This document shows, piece by piece, positions 50,033-59,007 of a stretch of 64,000 nt of DNA. This stretch comes from CAIUGU01 sp040080215 (GTDB lineage Bacteria > Pseudomonadota > Gammaproteobacteria > Steroidobacterales > Steroidobacteraceae). The stretch's first letter is position 1. Each line of letters opens with the position of its first letter. Made by a program: the position numbers and the translations under genes. The notes below the pieces were generated by a model that saw only the letters and a list, made by a program, of their open reading frames with translations, had not been told where the DNA came from and searched no databases. Location: the NCBI GenBank assembly GCA_040080215.1, contig JBEBIT010000008.1, forward strand, positions 14,594-78,593. The letters run 5' to 3'.

Positions 50033-50980
50033 CTATCCCGGAGGAGGGAGTGTGGAATTTCGGATCTGGATGGTCTTGGAGACGAGAAGGCGGCGACGGT
50101 GGTCGCTAAAAGCCCCGGGAGCCGCGTTGGCATACGCATAGTCCGTGCCATCTTCAAAGCCCACTTCCATGTCTGGTGCGACAACCAGTAACCAGATCCT
50201 TGCGGAGACGACCTGCGCACCCACAGGTACGGCATCGCTGTTGACGTACTGGTCTGCGCTGTTGTCGCCTCCGGTAAGGTCTATGCCGAATTGCACTTGC
50301 AAATCTTGTACACCCTGGATGATTTCCTGATCCTCGATGGTCATGCCATTCAAGGTTTGCCTCCGTAACGCGAATGTACCGGTGCCCGCGGGATTGCTGA
50401 TGTAGTAGGCATTGACGAGCAGATCGTGAGTCTCCGTACGCGCCGGATCGGCGCCGAGTGGGGATGTGCCATCATTTACGAAGCGCGCTATACCCCGGTT
50501 GCTCTGGATCTGGAAGCGTCCATTCGAAGGAGCGCTGACGTTGGCATTCGCGCGTCGGACAATCAGCGTATCCGCACCAGCAGCGGGATCTATGCCATCG
50601 CAGTCCAAATCGTAGCCGGTACTGTTCTGATCCCGGCCGTCCAGGTAGTGTTCGGCGTCGACTGTCCAGTTGTTGCCGCAGTCATTTGTTACACCAACGG
50701 CGACTGCTGCCGTGCCTTCCAAGGGGCCCGCCTTATCAACCACGTTTATTGCAAAATTGGTCAGTCCCCAGTAACCCGCCATTCTCACATCAGGCTCGAT
50801 CACGTCCAGAGCGTATCGAGCCACTTCCTGCAATCGAGCGGCTGCATCGTTGGTGCGGTACGTGCTGCGACTCTGCATGTACACAGATACTGCACCGATG
50901 ATCAGCAATGTGCCGATGACCAGGGAGACCATCAGTTCGATGAGACTCACGCCCCCTTGAAGGTGCTTGGCGTTGCTCAT
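50033..50980 (-). CDS. pilW: minor pilin PilW
   Basis: 315 residues, the largest minor pilin. Prepilin site GGVSLIELMVSLVIGTLLIIGAVSVYMQS, Glu at +5, then YRTNDAAARLQEVARYALDVIEPDVRMAGYWGL, diagnostic of PilW. Start overlaps the pilV stop by 4 bases (ATGA). Four Cys are present (CGNNW, LDCDGIDP and others). Confidence 0.92.
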   Translation of the reverse strand: MSNAKHLQGGVSLIELMVSLVIGTLLIIGAVSVYMQSRSTYRTNDAAARLQEVARYALDVIEPDVRMAGYWGLTNFAINVVDKAGPLEGTAAVAVGVTNDCGNNWTVDAEHYLDGRDQNSTGYDLDCDGIDPAAGADTLIVRRANANVSAPSNGRFQIQSNRGIARFVNDGTSPLGADPARTETHDLLVNAYYISNPAGTGTFALRRQTLNGMTIEDQEIIQGVQDLQVQFGIDLTGGDNSADQYVNSDAVPVGAQVVSARIWLLVVAPDMEVGFEDGTDYAYANAAPGAFSDHRRRLLVSKTIQIRNSTLPPPG

Positions 50981-51459
50981 ATCTGGACCCTCATGACGTA
51001 GCTGACCATGCCATCCTGGCCGGCTTCCACCCAGCTAACGGTGATCACATAGGAATCCGGAGTCGTGGTGCCGTCGTAATCGATTTGGGCAGTGCCTCCG
51101 GGCAACGCCTGCACAATTTCAGCGTTCCAGACTGCTTTGTCATGATTCGCCATGACGTCTGGTGTACAGCTGGCGCTGTCTCCGCCCTCTTCGCAGTTAC
51201 CATCGAATGCTCCCGTGTCGTCCACGGCCTTGGCATATGTGGCGGCTCCCAAGCGATTGGCTCGGATGCGGTCAGCCATGCTGGCGGCGAGGTTTACGGC
51301 CTCGGTTCGTATTAAAGCGGTACGGCCGGCGCGCAGGCTTTCCACATACAGCGCGGCGATGCCGAGCATGCCAATCGACAGGACGACCAGGGCAACGAGA
51401 GCCTCGACGAGGGTGAACCCTCGTGCCCGATGAAACGGATGCGTGTTGAAGGAATTCAT
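50977..51459 (-). CDS. pilV: minor pilin PilV
   Basis: 160 residues. RARGFTLVEALVALVVLSIGMLGIAALYVESLRAGRTA is the PilV/GspI-type prepilin N-terminus; the length and DRIRANRLG element are as in PilV. Two Cys (GNCEEGG and ASCTP) can pair. ATG 51459 lies 5 bases past the fimT stop; the in-frame upstream TTG would overlap it. Confidence 0.92.
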   Translation of the reverse strand: MNSFNTHPFHRARGFTLVEALVALVVLSIGMLGIAALYVESLRAGRTALIRTEAVNLAASMADRIRANRLGAATYAKAVDDTGAFDGNCEEGGDSASCTPDVMANHDKAVWNAEIVQALPGGTAQIDYDGTTTPDSYVITVSWVEAGQDGMVSYVMRVQI

Positions 51460-51464
51460 TGTGA

Positions 51465-52121
51465 TCAGCAACCGCCCAGGGCTGTGATGTCATCCACCAG
51501 GCGGGTGACCTGCGGGCGACCTGTTTGCGAAATCGTGATGGCTCGTGCCGCCGAATTGTCGGCACCGTAAATAGTCGTGTTACCGCGGCTGTCGCACAAA
51601 CGGATGCTGGTGAGGGGCGTTCCGGCGGCAACAGTTCTTGAGAAGCCCGAAGACGTGAAGGCGATATAGCCTCGATTGGCATTCGGTGCGGTTAGCGGCG
51701 TGATTGTGTCGGGTACGGTGTCGTGCCGCAGCAGTATGGCTTCATCATCGTCCACCACGAGGTTGCCATCATTGGCGTCGGACATGGTCGGGTCAGCGTC
51801 ATCAACGAAGACGATCCAGCCCCGGCCCGCAGCAGTGCAGGTGGGTGTCGCGGCATTCGGGTCGGTGCTCATGCACATCACGGTCCAGGCGCGACGCTTG
51901 ACGGCTTCGGTTCTCGCCATGTGCAGGGCTGCCAGGACGTCATTGGCGGAGGACGTCATGCGGCTGTTGCGAATGAACTCGGCCATGTTGGGGGCGCCGA
52001 GCCCGAGGATGACGGCTGCCACGGTGATGGTCAGCATCAGCTCGAGCAGCGTGAACCCTTTGACCGGGGCGGGAGACGCCATGGGCCGGGACCGGGTGCG
52101 GAGTTTGGGCTTGATGCTCAT
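51465..52121 (-). CDS. fimT: GspH/FimT-family minor pseudopilin
   Basis: 218 residues. Prepilin site VKGFTLLELMLTITVAAVILGLGAPNMAEFIRN, then NDVLAALHMARTEAVKRR, which defines the FimT/FimU (GspH) group. Leader of 22 residues is long; an ATG at 52082 would shorten it. It could be called fimU by position. First gene of the leftward pilus operon; divergent from lexA, sharing a 248-base region. Confidence 0.9.
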   Translation of the reverse strand: MSIKPKLRTRSRPMASPAPVKGFTLLELMLTITVAAVILGLGAPNMAEFIRNSRMTSSANDVLAALHMARTEAVKRRAWTVMCMSTDPNAATPTCTAAGRGWIVFVDDADPTMSDANDGNLVVDDDEAILLRHDTVPDTITPLTAPNANRGYIAFTSSGFSRTVAAGTPLTSIRLCDSRGNTTIYGADNSAARAITISQTGRPQVTRLVDDITALGGC

Positions 52122-52275
52122 GGAGGCGACTCTAGATGGCGTGAATGGGGCGGGGCGGGGTTTCCGATCAGTGGTCGAGTTGGGCGGACAAGCGGCTGTC
52201 GTGGCTGATTTCTGTCAAGTCGGGAGAGGGGTGATGCGCGAGCAATCGCACTGGCATGGGGTGGATGAAGGACTA

Positions 52276-52304
52276 TTGTGTTTCATTGTCCGGGTCTGTA
52301 TAAA
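52276..52304 (+). promoter_or_regulatory. lexA promoter
   Basis: TTGTGT, a 17-base spacer and TATAAA. The -10 lies inside the first SOS box, so LexA would block RNA polymerase. Confidence 0.6.
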
Positions 52305-52311
52305 ATACCAG
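52296..52311. promoter_or_regulatory. SOS box 1
   Basis: CTGTATAAAATACCAG: CTGT-N8-CCAG, one mismatch from the E. coli-type CTGT-N8-ACAG LexA site. It overlaps the -10. Confidence 0.75.
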
Positions 52312-52314
52312 TTA

Positions 52315-52330
52315 CTGGGTGTTCGTACAG
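52315..52330. promoter_or_regulatory. SOS box 2
   Basis: CTGGGTGTTCGTACAG: CTGG-N8-ACAG, also one mismatch. Two adjacent boxes 19 bases apart (start to start) resemble the double-box lexA promoters of other gammaproteobacteria. Confidence 0.72.
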
Positions 52331-52369
52331 AATCCTCTCCTTCAAAGAGTATTTAAAGAGTAATCGGCC

Positions 52370-52996
52370 ATGAATGAACTGACACCGCGCCAGCGGCAGA
52401 TCGTCGAATTCATCCAGCAGTGGCTGATGGACGCGGGCAGACCGCCCACCCGAGCCGAAATTGCCAAGGCTTTCGGCTTCAAGTCCCCGAACGCAGCGGA
52501 AGAGCATCTCAGGGCCTTGCAGCGCAAAGGGGTGCTGGATCTGTCGCCGGGAGCGTCCCGCGGTATCCAGCTCAAGGATTCGCTGCGTGAGCAGATGGGG
52601 TTGCCGCTGATCGGCCGGGTGGCGGCGGGCAAGCCCATCCTTGCCGAGGAGAACATCGAGGCCCGGTATCAGATCGATCCGCAGCTGTTCAGTCCCCGGC
52701 CGCACTATCTGCTCAAGGTCAAGGGCATGAGCATGAAGGACGCCGGCATCCTCGATGGCGATCTCGTTGCCGTGCATCGCACGCCCGAGGTGCGTAGTCG
52801 CCAGATCGTCGTGGCACGCCTCGAGAATGAAGTGACCGTGAAGCGGTACAAGCAGGACGGGCCGATCGTGTGGCTCATGCCGGCGAATGACGACTTCGAT
52901 CCCATCCGGGTGGATCTCAAGGAGCAGTCGCTCATCATCGAGGGTGTCGTTGTCGGCGTGCTGCGGCAGGGCACAGGCAAGGGTTTTCTCCAATAG
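52370..52996 (+). CDS. lexA: LexA repressor
   Basis: 208 residues. Winged HTH at 1-65 (LTPRQRQIVEFIQQWL, PPTRAEIAKAFGFKSPNAAEEHLRAL). Self-cleavage occurs at Ala86-Gly87 (VAAGKP) by Ser121 (KGMSMKDAG) and Lys158 (VTVKRY). All catalytic parts are intact. Two SOS boxes upstream show autoregulation. The lexA-imuA-imuB-dnaE2 order is a known split SOS cassette, and LexA is expected to control the mutasome genes too. Confidence 0.97.
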   Translation: MNELTPRQRQIVEFIQQWLMDAGRPPTRAEIAKAFGFKSPNAAEEHLRALQRKGVLDLSPGASRGIQLKDSLREQMGLPLIGRVAAGKPILAEENIEARYQIDPQLFSPRPHYLLKVKGMSMKDAGILDGDLVAVHRTPEVRSRQIVVARLENEVTVKRYKQDGPIVWLMPANDDFDPIRVDLKEQSLIIEGVVVGVLRQGTGKGFLQ

Positions 52997-53062
52997 AGGC
53001 GACAGGCAGCCGGCGGGCACACAGTCCCCACGACCCACTCATTCGTGCGCTGTGCTTGCCTG

Positions 53063-53089
53063 TAGTAGTCCACCGTTAGTAGTCCATCG
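53063..53089 (+). repeat. tandem 13-base repeat upstream of imuA
   Basis: TAGTAGTCCACCG and TAGTAGTCCATCG repeat with a 14-base period in the lexA-imuA gap, about 85 bases before the imuA start. The repeat is not palindromic and not an E. coli-type SOS box. Confidence 0.55.
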
Positions 53090-53172
53090 GTCGAGTCCAA
53101 GGCCCGTCCGTCGGCTGCCTGTCGCTTTTGATTTCCCGGCTGCGGGGTTTCAGTGAACTTCTGTGGAAATGA

Positions 53173-53868
53173 ATGTGTGCCGATCGCAACGATCACCGCA
53201 GCGATCCCCCCGGTGACTCCCGGAGCGATCCCCGAAGTGATCCCCGTATCGATGCGCTGCTCGGCAATCCGGCGGTGTGGCGTGCGGGGAAGGGCGGGGT
53301 AGCCAACGCTGCGGTCGTTCCGACCGGATTTGCATCGCTCGATCAGCAGCTTCCCGGGGGTGGCTGGCCTGCCCAAGGACTGGTTGAGTTCCTGATTGAT
53401 CGGCCTGGCATAGGCGAGTTGGGTGTGTTGTTGCCGGCACTGGTGGCGCTTCAGCAGCTGTCTCCCGAGAGCTGGCTGATGCTGGTCTCGCCCCCTCATG
53501 AGCCCTATGCGCCCGCGCTCGCGGCGCGAGGAGTCGACCTCAAGCGACTGCTCGTGACCCGAACGCCGGAGATTCTGTGGACGATGGAACAGGCGCTGCG
53601 GTCCATGGTCTGTCGCGCAGTCATTGCGTGGGTAGGCGATACGCAGACTATGCGTATGCAGTGGCTGCGTCGATTGCAGCTGGCCGCTACGCAGTCTGGC
53701 TCCCTGGCGGTGCTGTGCAGGCCACGCCGCCATGCCCGGGAGTCTTCTCCGGCGGTGTTGCGCCTTGAGCTTGAGCCCGCGGCAGCAGGCCTGACTGTCA
53801 GGGTCGTGAAGAGCCGTGGCGGACCGCTCGGATCAGTGTGCCTCGGCTTTGAGGATGCTGACGACTGA
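53173..53868 (+). CDS. imuA: ImuA, SOS mutasome protein (RecA-like)
   Basis: 231 residues of the ImuA/SulA-like RecA-fold family. The N-terminal 20 residues are Asp/Arg/Ser-rich repeats (RSDP units). The RecA-like core has VVPTGFASLDQQLPGGGWPAQGLVEFLID, ESWLMLVSPPHEPYAPAL and ILWTMEQAL. The P-loop is degenerate, as in other ImuA proteins. Interacts with ImuB and DnaE2 in the translesion complex that causes SOS mutagenesis. Followed by imuB after 24 bases. Confidence 0.92.
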   Translation: MCADRNDHRSDPPGDSRSDPRSDPRIDALLGNPAVWRAGKGGVANAAVVPTGFASLDQQLPGGGWPAQGLVEFLIDRPGIGELGVLLPALVALQQLSPESWLMLVSPPHEPYAPALAARGVDLKRLLVTRTPEILWTMEQALRSMVCRAVIAWVGDTQTMRMQWLRRLQLAATQSGSLAVLCRPRRHARESSPAVLRLELEPAAAGLTVRVVKSRGGPLGSVCLGFEDADD

Positions 53869-53892
53869 CACTTTAACCTGTGGAATTCCTGC

Positions 53893-55512
53893 ATGGCCGT
53901 CCCTGGCAAGTCATTTGATCTCTTTCCGTCGCAAAGCCCTGATGAGAATAGGGCTGGCATGCGCGGTGAAGAGGGGAGTGCTTTGCTCAAAAGCATGCCT
54001 TCCGCAGGCGTTGCATCAGGGACCCAGCCGGCCGTAGCCACTGCGCGCGAACTGTGGCTGGCACTGCACTTGCCGAGTCTGCCCTTCGAAGCCCTCTACG
54101 CTGCGGGCCTTGTTGCGGAACCGGCCCATCACGGCCCGATGGCTGTCGTCGAGCGTGCAGGCCAACAGCAGGTGATTGCCTGTAATGCGGCCGCAGTGGG
54201 TGTCGGTGTCACGGCAGGGATGGGCATCAATGCAGCCTATGCGCTGGCAAGACAGCTGCGCATTCACGAAAGACAACCTGAGGTGGAGCGCTTGCTACTC
54301 GAACGTGTTGCGGGATGGGCCGGAAAGTTCACGCCTCGCGTCAGTCTTGAAGCGCCCGATGCGGTACTGCTCGAAGTCAAAGGGAGTCGCCGGCTTTTCG
54401 GTGGGCTCACCGCACTCTCTGAACAGGTTGCTGCGGGAGTACGCGAGCTGGGCGTGACGCCATCGATTGCGCTTGCACCCACGCCGCGCGCGGCACTCTG
54501 GTTTGCGAGAGCGGGGGAGAAGATCAGTGTCACCGCCGTTCGCGATCTTCCGGGCTTGCTTGCACGCCTGCCTGTCGCTGTATTGCGTTGGCCTGAACAC
54601 GTTGTGACGTTGCTTGCTTCGATGGGCGTGCATGCGGTGGGGGATTGCCTGCGATTGCCACGGGACGGCCTTGCCCGGCGCATGGGGCAGGAGCTGCTGC
54701 TCGAGCTGGATCGGGCGACAGGCCGGCTGCCTGATGTCCGTCGCGATTTTCGACCTCAGGTGCGTTTCAGTGGTGCTCGTGATTTCGATGACGAGATTGC
54801 ACAGGGCGCCTGGTTGCTCGAACGGCTCGATTCGCTGCTCGATGACCTCGCTGAGTTCCTCGAGGCGAGGCAGGCTGGCGTGCAGTCGCTGTTGCTCATG
54901 CTGTTGCACCGGGACCGGCCACCGACCCGACAGGTCTTTCGTTTTGCATCGCTCGCTACGCAGCGCGAGCATTTCGTTGCCGTCATGGGCGAACAGCTTT
55001 CGCGGATGCAGTTGCAGGCACCCGTGCGGGGGGCGAAATTGCGCTCCGGGCCGCTCTTGATGAATGCCCCCGTCTCGAAGTCGTTCTTTTTTGCCGCGAA
55101 TGCCCACGCACCCGAGCAGGTGTCGCGGCTGCTTGAGCGGTTGCGGGCGAGGCTCGGTGCGGCTGCGCTGTATCGCCTGCAAACCCTTGCGGACCACCGC
55201 CCGGAACACGCATGGGGCAAGGTGGAGTCATGGCAGGCGGGCAAAGCAACAGAAAGAGGCCAGCCTGGCCGCTGTCGTCCCCTCTGGCTGCTGGCCGAGC
55301 CGCAGCCACTCGAGCAGGCTGGTGGTTGGCCGGCTTATGGCGGGCCGCTTGAGATCAAACGCGGTCCTGAACGCATCGAAGGGGGATGGTGGGCCGGCAG
55401 GGATGTTGCACGGGATTACTACACCGCATGCACTCAGGAAGGCGTGCGGTTGTGGGTCTACAGGGACCGCCGTGCGCCACAGGGATGGTTCCTGCACGGT
55501 ATCTTTGGATGA
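53893..55512 (+). CDS. imuB: ImuB, inactive Y-family DNA polymerase
   Basis: 539 residues. Y-family fold (LWLALHLPSLPFEALYA at about 55, then PMAVVERAGQQQ), but the catalytic DxD acid of Pol IV is replaced by LHLPSL, as in known ImuB, so it is a scaffold rather than an active polymerase. A helix-hairpin-helix region reads SMGVHAVGDCLRLPRDGLARR. The N-terminus has an extra 50 residues with FDLFPSQ. The C-terminal part (GGPLEIKRGPERIEGGWW and DYYTA) is the ImuB-type tail. ImuB links ImuA, DnaE2 and the beta clamp. It ends 10 bases before dnaE2. Confidence 0.94.
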   Translation: MAVPGKSFDLFPSQSPDENRAGMRGEEGSALLKSMPSAGVASGTQPAVATARELWLALHLPSLPFEALYAAGLVAEPAHHGPMAVVERAGQQQVIACNAAAVGVGVTAGMGINAAYALARQLRIHERQPEVERLLLERVAGWAGKFTPRVSLEAPDAVLLEVKGSRRLFGGLTALSEQVAAGVRELGVTPSIALAPTPRAALWFARAGEKISVTAVRDLPGLLARLPVAVLRWPEHVVTLLASMGVHAVGDCLRLPRDGLARRMGQELLLELDRATGRLPDVRRDFRPQVRFSGARDFDDEIAQGAWLLERLDSLLDDLAEFLEARQAGVQSLLLMLLHRDRPPTRQVFRFASLATQREHFVAVMGEQLSRMQLQAPVRGAKLRSGPLLMNAPVSKSFFFAANAHAPEQVSRLLERLRARLGAAALYRLQTLADHRPEHAWGKVESWQAGKATERGQPGRCRPLWLLAEPQPLEQAGGWPAYGGPLEIKRGPERIEGGWWAGRDVARDYYTACTQEGVRLWVYRDRRAPQGWFLHGIFG

Positions 55513-55522
55513 AGCTTCGTCC

Positions 55523-58500
55523 ATGTACGCAGAGCTTCACTGCCTTTCCAATTTCACGTTTCTGCGTGGCGCATCTTCTCCCGAAGAGCTGGTGAGGCGC
55601 GCCGCGCAGTTGGGATATACAGCGCTCGCGTTGACGGACGAATGCTCGGTGGCTGGCGTCGTGCGCGCCCATGTTGCTGCGAAAGCAGTCGGGCTCAAGC
55701 TCATCATCGGCAGCGAGTTCCGTCTTGTTGATGGTTTGCGGCTGGTGGTTCTCGCCACCAGCCGAAGGGGATACGCGGAGCTGTGTCGCCTGATCACCGT
55801 TGGCCGCCGTGCGGCAGAAAAGGGCAGCTATCACCTCAAACGGGAGGATTTTTCAGGGTTCCCCTCTGCAGTTTCTTTCCTTCAGGAATGCATCGCGCTG
55901 TGGCTGCCGGGATCTGAATCCGATCCGGATGAAGGCGCATGGGTAAGAGATGTCTTTCCCGGGCGCGCCTGGATTGCAACCGAGCTCCTGAGCGATGGCA
56001 TCGACCGCAAGCGACTTTCCGGCTTGCGGATGCTGTCGCGGAGTCTTGCGATGCCGCTGGTTGCGAGTGGCGATGTCCACATGCATGTGCCGGAGCGACG
56101 ACCCTTGCAGGATGCCGTGACGGCGATTCGCATCGGGGTGCCGCTCGCTTCAGCAGGACTGCACCTGCATGCCAATGGCGAACGTCATCTGCGCCCCCTG
56201 GCGCGCATCAGGAAGCGCTATCCGGCCGACTTGCTGGCCCAGACGATTGAGGTCGCGAAAGGCTGCGATTTCTCCCTCGACGAGGTTCGCTACGAATATC
56301 CGGACGAAATCGTGCCGCAGGGTGCAACGCCTGCGAGCTATCTCAGGCAACTCGCGGAAGAGGGGATGCAGCGCTATTGGCCGGCGGGCGTACCGGACAA
56401 GGTGCGTATCCAGGTCGATGAGGAGCTCGCGCTCATCCACGAGCTCAACTATGAAGCCTTCTTTCTTACCGTCTACGACGTGGTGAAGTTTGCTCGTTCA
56501 GTCGGGATTCTCTGCCAGGGGCGGGGCTCGGCTGCGAATTCCGCCGTGTGCTACTGCATCGGTATCACCGCCGTCGATCCCGCCAGGAGCTCGTTGCTCT
56601 TTGGTCGCTTCCTGTCGAAGGAACGCAACGAGCCGCCCGACATCGATGTCGATTTCGAGCATGAGCGGCGCGAAGAGGTCATCCAGTACATCTACCGGAA
56701 ATACGGCCGGCATCGTGCTGCCCTTGCGGCTACGGTCATCACTTACCAGCCACGCAGTGCTATTCGGGACTTGGGGAAGGCGCTCGGGCTCGACGTCATG
56801 CAGACAGACCGCCTGGCGCGCACGCTGCAGTGGTGGGATGGCAAGCAGCCGGATGCCGAGCGGATCCGGGAAGCGGGGCTCGATCCGCAAAGCCCGCTGC
56901 TCAGGCAGCTGTTTGTGCTCGTGGGACAGTTGTGCGGGTTCCCCCGACATCTTTCGCAGCACGTCGGCGGCTTCGTCATCGCGCGCGATTCGCTCGACAA
57001 CCTGGTGCCCGTGGAGAACGCGGCCATGCCGGAGCGGACAGTCATCCAGTGGGAGAAGGACGACCTCGAGGCGCTCGGCCTGCTGAAAGTCGACGTATTG
57101 GCCCTCGGCATGCTGACGACCATCCGCCGCAGCTTCGATCTCGTGCGGCGGTTCCGCGGCAGGGAGTACAGCTTCGATGGCATCCCGGCCGAAGAAGCGT
57201 GTGTCTACGAAATGATCAGCGAGGCCGACACCATCGGCGTATTCCAGATCGAATCACGGGCCCAGATGTCGATGTTGCCGCGGCTCAAGCCAAGCACTTT
57301 CTATGACCTCGTCATTGAAGTCGCTATCGTGCGCCCCGGTCCCATCCAGGGAGGCATGGTGCATCCGTACCTGCGCAGGCGGACAGGGGTGGAGCCGGTC
57401 TCTTACCCCGGACCGGGGATCGAAAGCGTACTCAGCCGTACGCTCGGGGTGCCCATCTTCCAGGAGCAGGTCATGCAACTCGCCGTGGTGGCGGCCGGGT
57501 TCACGCCCGGCGAGGCTGATCAGCTGCGCCGTGCAATGGCAGCGTGGAAGCGCAAGGGCGGACTCGAGCCGTTCGAGCAGAATCTGATCGAGGGCATGCG
57601 TGCACGAGGCTATGAAGAGAGCTTCGCACGGCAGATCTTCGAGCAGATCAAGGGGTTTGGCGACTATGGCTTTCCGGAGTCGCATGCAGCCAGCTTCGCC
57701 TTGCTCGTCTATGTTTCCGCCTGGCTCAAGCGCCATGAGCCCGCTGCATTTACCGCCGCACTGCTCAACAGCCAGCCCATGGGGTTCTATGCGCCGGCAC
57801 AGCTTGTCCGGGATGCCCGGGAACACCATGTCGAGGTGCGTGGCGTGGACGTGCAATGCAGCGACTGGGAAAGCACGTTGGAACGACGCAACGATGGCGA
57901 GCCCGCATTGCGCCTTGGCTTCAAGCTGCTGAAGGGACTCGGGCAGGCAGCGGCGGAGCGAATCGCAGCCGCGAGGGAGGCTCACGGTGCATTCGAAAGC
58001 GTGCAACGTCTCGCCGAGCGAACCGGCCTTGGACGGCGCGAATTGCAAGTACTCGCTGCAGGAGGGGCGCTCAAGTCTCTGGTAGGCGATCGCCATCAGG
58101 CGGTCTGGGGAGTGAGTGGTGTCGAAGCTCCCTTGCCGGTTTTCGCGGAGCTGCGGATTGCGGAAGGGACGCCGCTGCTGGTGCGGCCACTGGAAGGCCA
58201 GGATATCGCTGCCGACTATCGAAGCCTGGGTTTGACGCTGGGTCGTCACCCGCTTGCGCTGCTCCGGCGTCGCTTTGAACGCGAGAAGGCGGTGGCTGCA
58301 GTCGAACTCAAGGCCTTGTCGCCAGGCCTTGGCGTCAGGGTAGCGGGGCTGGTGATAGGCCGGCAGCGTCCCGGCAACGGCAATGCCATCTTCGTGACGC
58401 TCGAAGACGAGACGGGGCAGGTCAACCTGATTGTCTGGGCGAGTCTTGCCGAGCGCCAGCGCAAGGTCCTGCTGGGTTCAAGGCTGCTGCAAGCGAACGG

Positions 58501-58606
58501 AATCCTGCAGCGCGAAGGCAAGGTCATCCACGTGGTGGCCCGGCAACTGCTGGACCGCAGCCGGTGGCTGGGCCGGCTCAACGTCCTGTCACGGGACTTT
58601 CATTGA
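55523..58606 (+). CDS. dnaE2: error-prone DNA polymerase DnaE2 (ImuC)
   Basis: 1027-residue C-family polymerase for SOS translesion synthesis. Order: PHP domain (MYAELHCLSNFTFLRGASSP, ALTDECSVAGVVRAH), polymerase palm with GRGSAANSAVCYCIGIT and the catalytic aspartates PDIDVDFEH at about 373-377, RPGPIQGGMVHPYLRRR, QVMQLAVVAAGFTPGEADQLRRAMAAWK, HhH motif GLKLLKGLG-type (FKLLKGLGQAAAERI), and a C-terminal OB domain (GVRVAGLVIGRQRP). Start ATG 55523 is where PHP similarity begins; the frame is open earlier but inside imuB. It is complete and, with imuA/imuB, likely functional. Confidence 0.97.
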   Translation: MYAELHCLSNFTFLRGASSPEELVRRAAQLGYTALALTDECSVAGVVRAHVAAKAVGLKLIIGSEFRLVDGLRLVVLATSRRGYAELCRLITVGRRAAEKGSYHLKREDFSGFPSAVSFLQECIALWLPGSESDPDEGAWVRDVFPGRAWIATELLSDGIDRKRLSGLRMLSRSLAMPLVASGDVHMHVPERRPLQDAVTAIRIGVPLASAGLHLHANGERHLRPLARIRKRYPADLLAQTIEVAKGCDFSLDEVRYEYPDEIVPQGATPASYLRQLAEEGMQRYWPAGVPDKVRIQVDEELALIHELNYEAFFLTVYDVVKFARSVGILCQGRGSAANSAVCYCIGITAVDPARSSLLFGRFLSKERNEPPDIDVDFEHERREEVIQYIYRKYGRHRAALAATVITYQPRSAIRDLGKALGLDVMQTDRLARTLQWWDGKQPDAERIREAGLDPQSPLLRQLFVLVGQLCGFPRHLSQHVGGFVIARDSLDNLVPVENAAMPERTVIQWEKDDLEALGLLKVDVLALGMLTTIRRSFDLVRRFRGREYSFDGIPAEEACVYEMISEADTIGVFQIESRAQMSMLPRLKPSTFYDLVIEVAIVRPGPIQGGMVHPYLRRRTGVEPVSYPGPGIESVLSRTLGVPIFQEQVMQLAVVAAGFTPGEADQLRRAMAAWKRKGGLEPFEQNLIEGMRARGYEESFARQIFEQIKGFGDYGFPESHAASFALLVYVSAWLKRHEPAAFTAALLNSQPMGFYAPAQLVRDAREHHVEVRGVDVQCSDWESTLERRNDGEPALRLGFKLLKGLGQAAAERIAAAREAHGAFESVQRLAERTGLGRRELQVLAAGGALKSLVGDRHQAVWGVSGVEAPLPVFAELRIAEGTPLLVRPLEGQDIAADYRSLGLTLGRHPLALLRRRFEREKAVAAVELKALSPGLGVRVAGLVIGRQRPGNGNAIFVTLEDETGQVNLIVWASLAERQRKVLLGSRLLQANGILQREGKVIHVVARQLLDRSRWLGRLNVLSRDFH

Positions 58607-58618
58607 TAACGGCAGCGC

Positions 58619-58906
58619 TCACCTGCGCTTGCTGCCAGATTTGGCGCCACGTCCAGTCCTGCCTGCTCCGTCCGGAACGCCCTCGATTTCATAGTCGTTG
58701 AAATCAGACACGAGCTCGGCCGTCATCTTTTCTTCACGGAGACGTTCGAGGCGGCGCCACGCCGGCTCGCCCGCTTTGGGTGCGCCCCGTTTGCGCTTGT
58801 CCAGGTCGTCGATGAGATGCTCGATGTCCAGCTCATCGCCGGCACCGGCCGATTCCTCGGCTTCATCTTCTTCGTCGAACTCTTCCGATTGCGTCTTCTC
58901 GCTCAT
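58619..58906 (-). CDS. small charged protein, unknown
   Basis: 95 residues: an acidic N-terminus (EEFDEEDEAEESA), a helical middle (DELDIEHLIDDLDKRKRG, EPAWRRLERLREEKMTAELVSDFNDYEI) and a basic tail (GRGAKSGSKRR). Similar small proteins with a WRRLExxREE segment are common in gammaproteobacteria (some annotated PA3496-like) but function is unknown to me. No signal or membrane segment. Start ATG 58906 has GAGGGGG upstream. It converges with dnaE2, 12 bases between stops. Confidence 0.75.
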   Translation of the reverse strand: MSEKTQSEEFDEEDEAEESAGAGDELDIEHLIDDLDKRKRGAPKAGEPAWRRLERLREEKMTAELVSDFNDYEIEGVPDGAGRTGRGAKSGSKRR

Positions 58907-59007
58907 CGACCCCCTCAAGCGGGACTGCGTTGCGCCAGATATATAGAGCGATTCGCGTGAGGGTGCAAGGGGCTACTGCACGTGTCGTCAGCAGCAGCGG
59001 AAGCGCG

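Noticed and set aside
53173..53260. Short repeats as a CRISPR remnant
   Set aside because: Repeats are within a coding frame, too short and without spacers.
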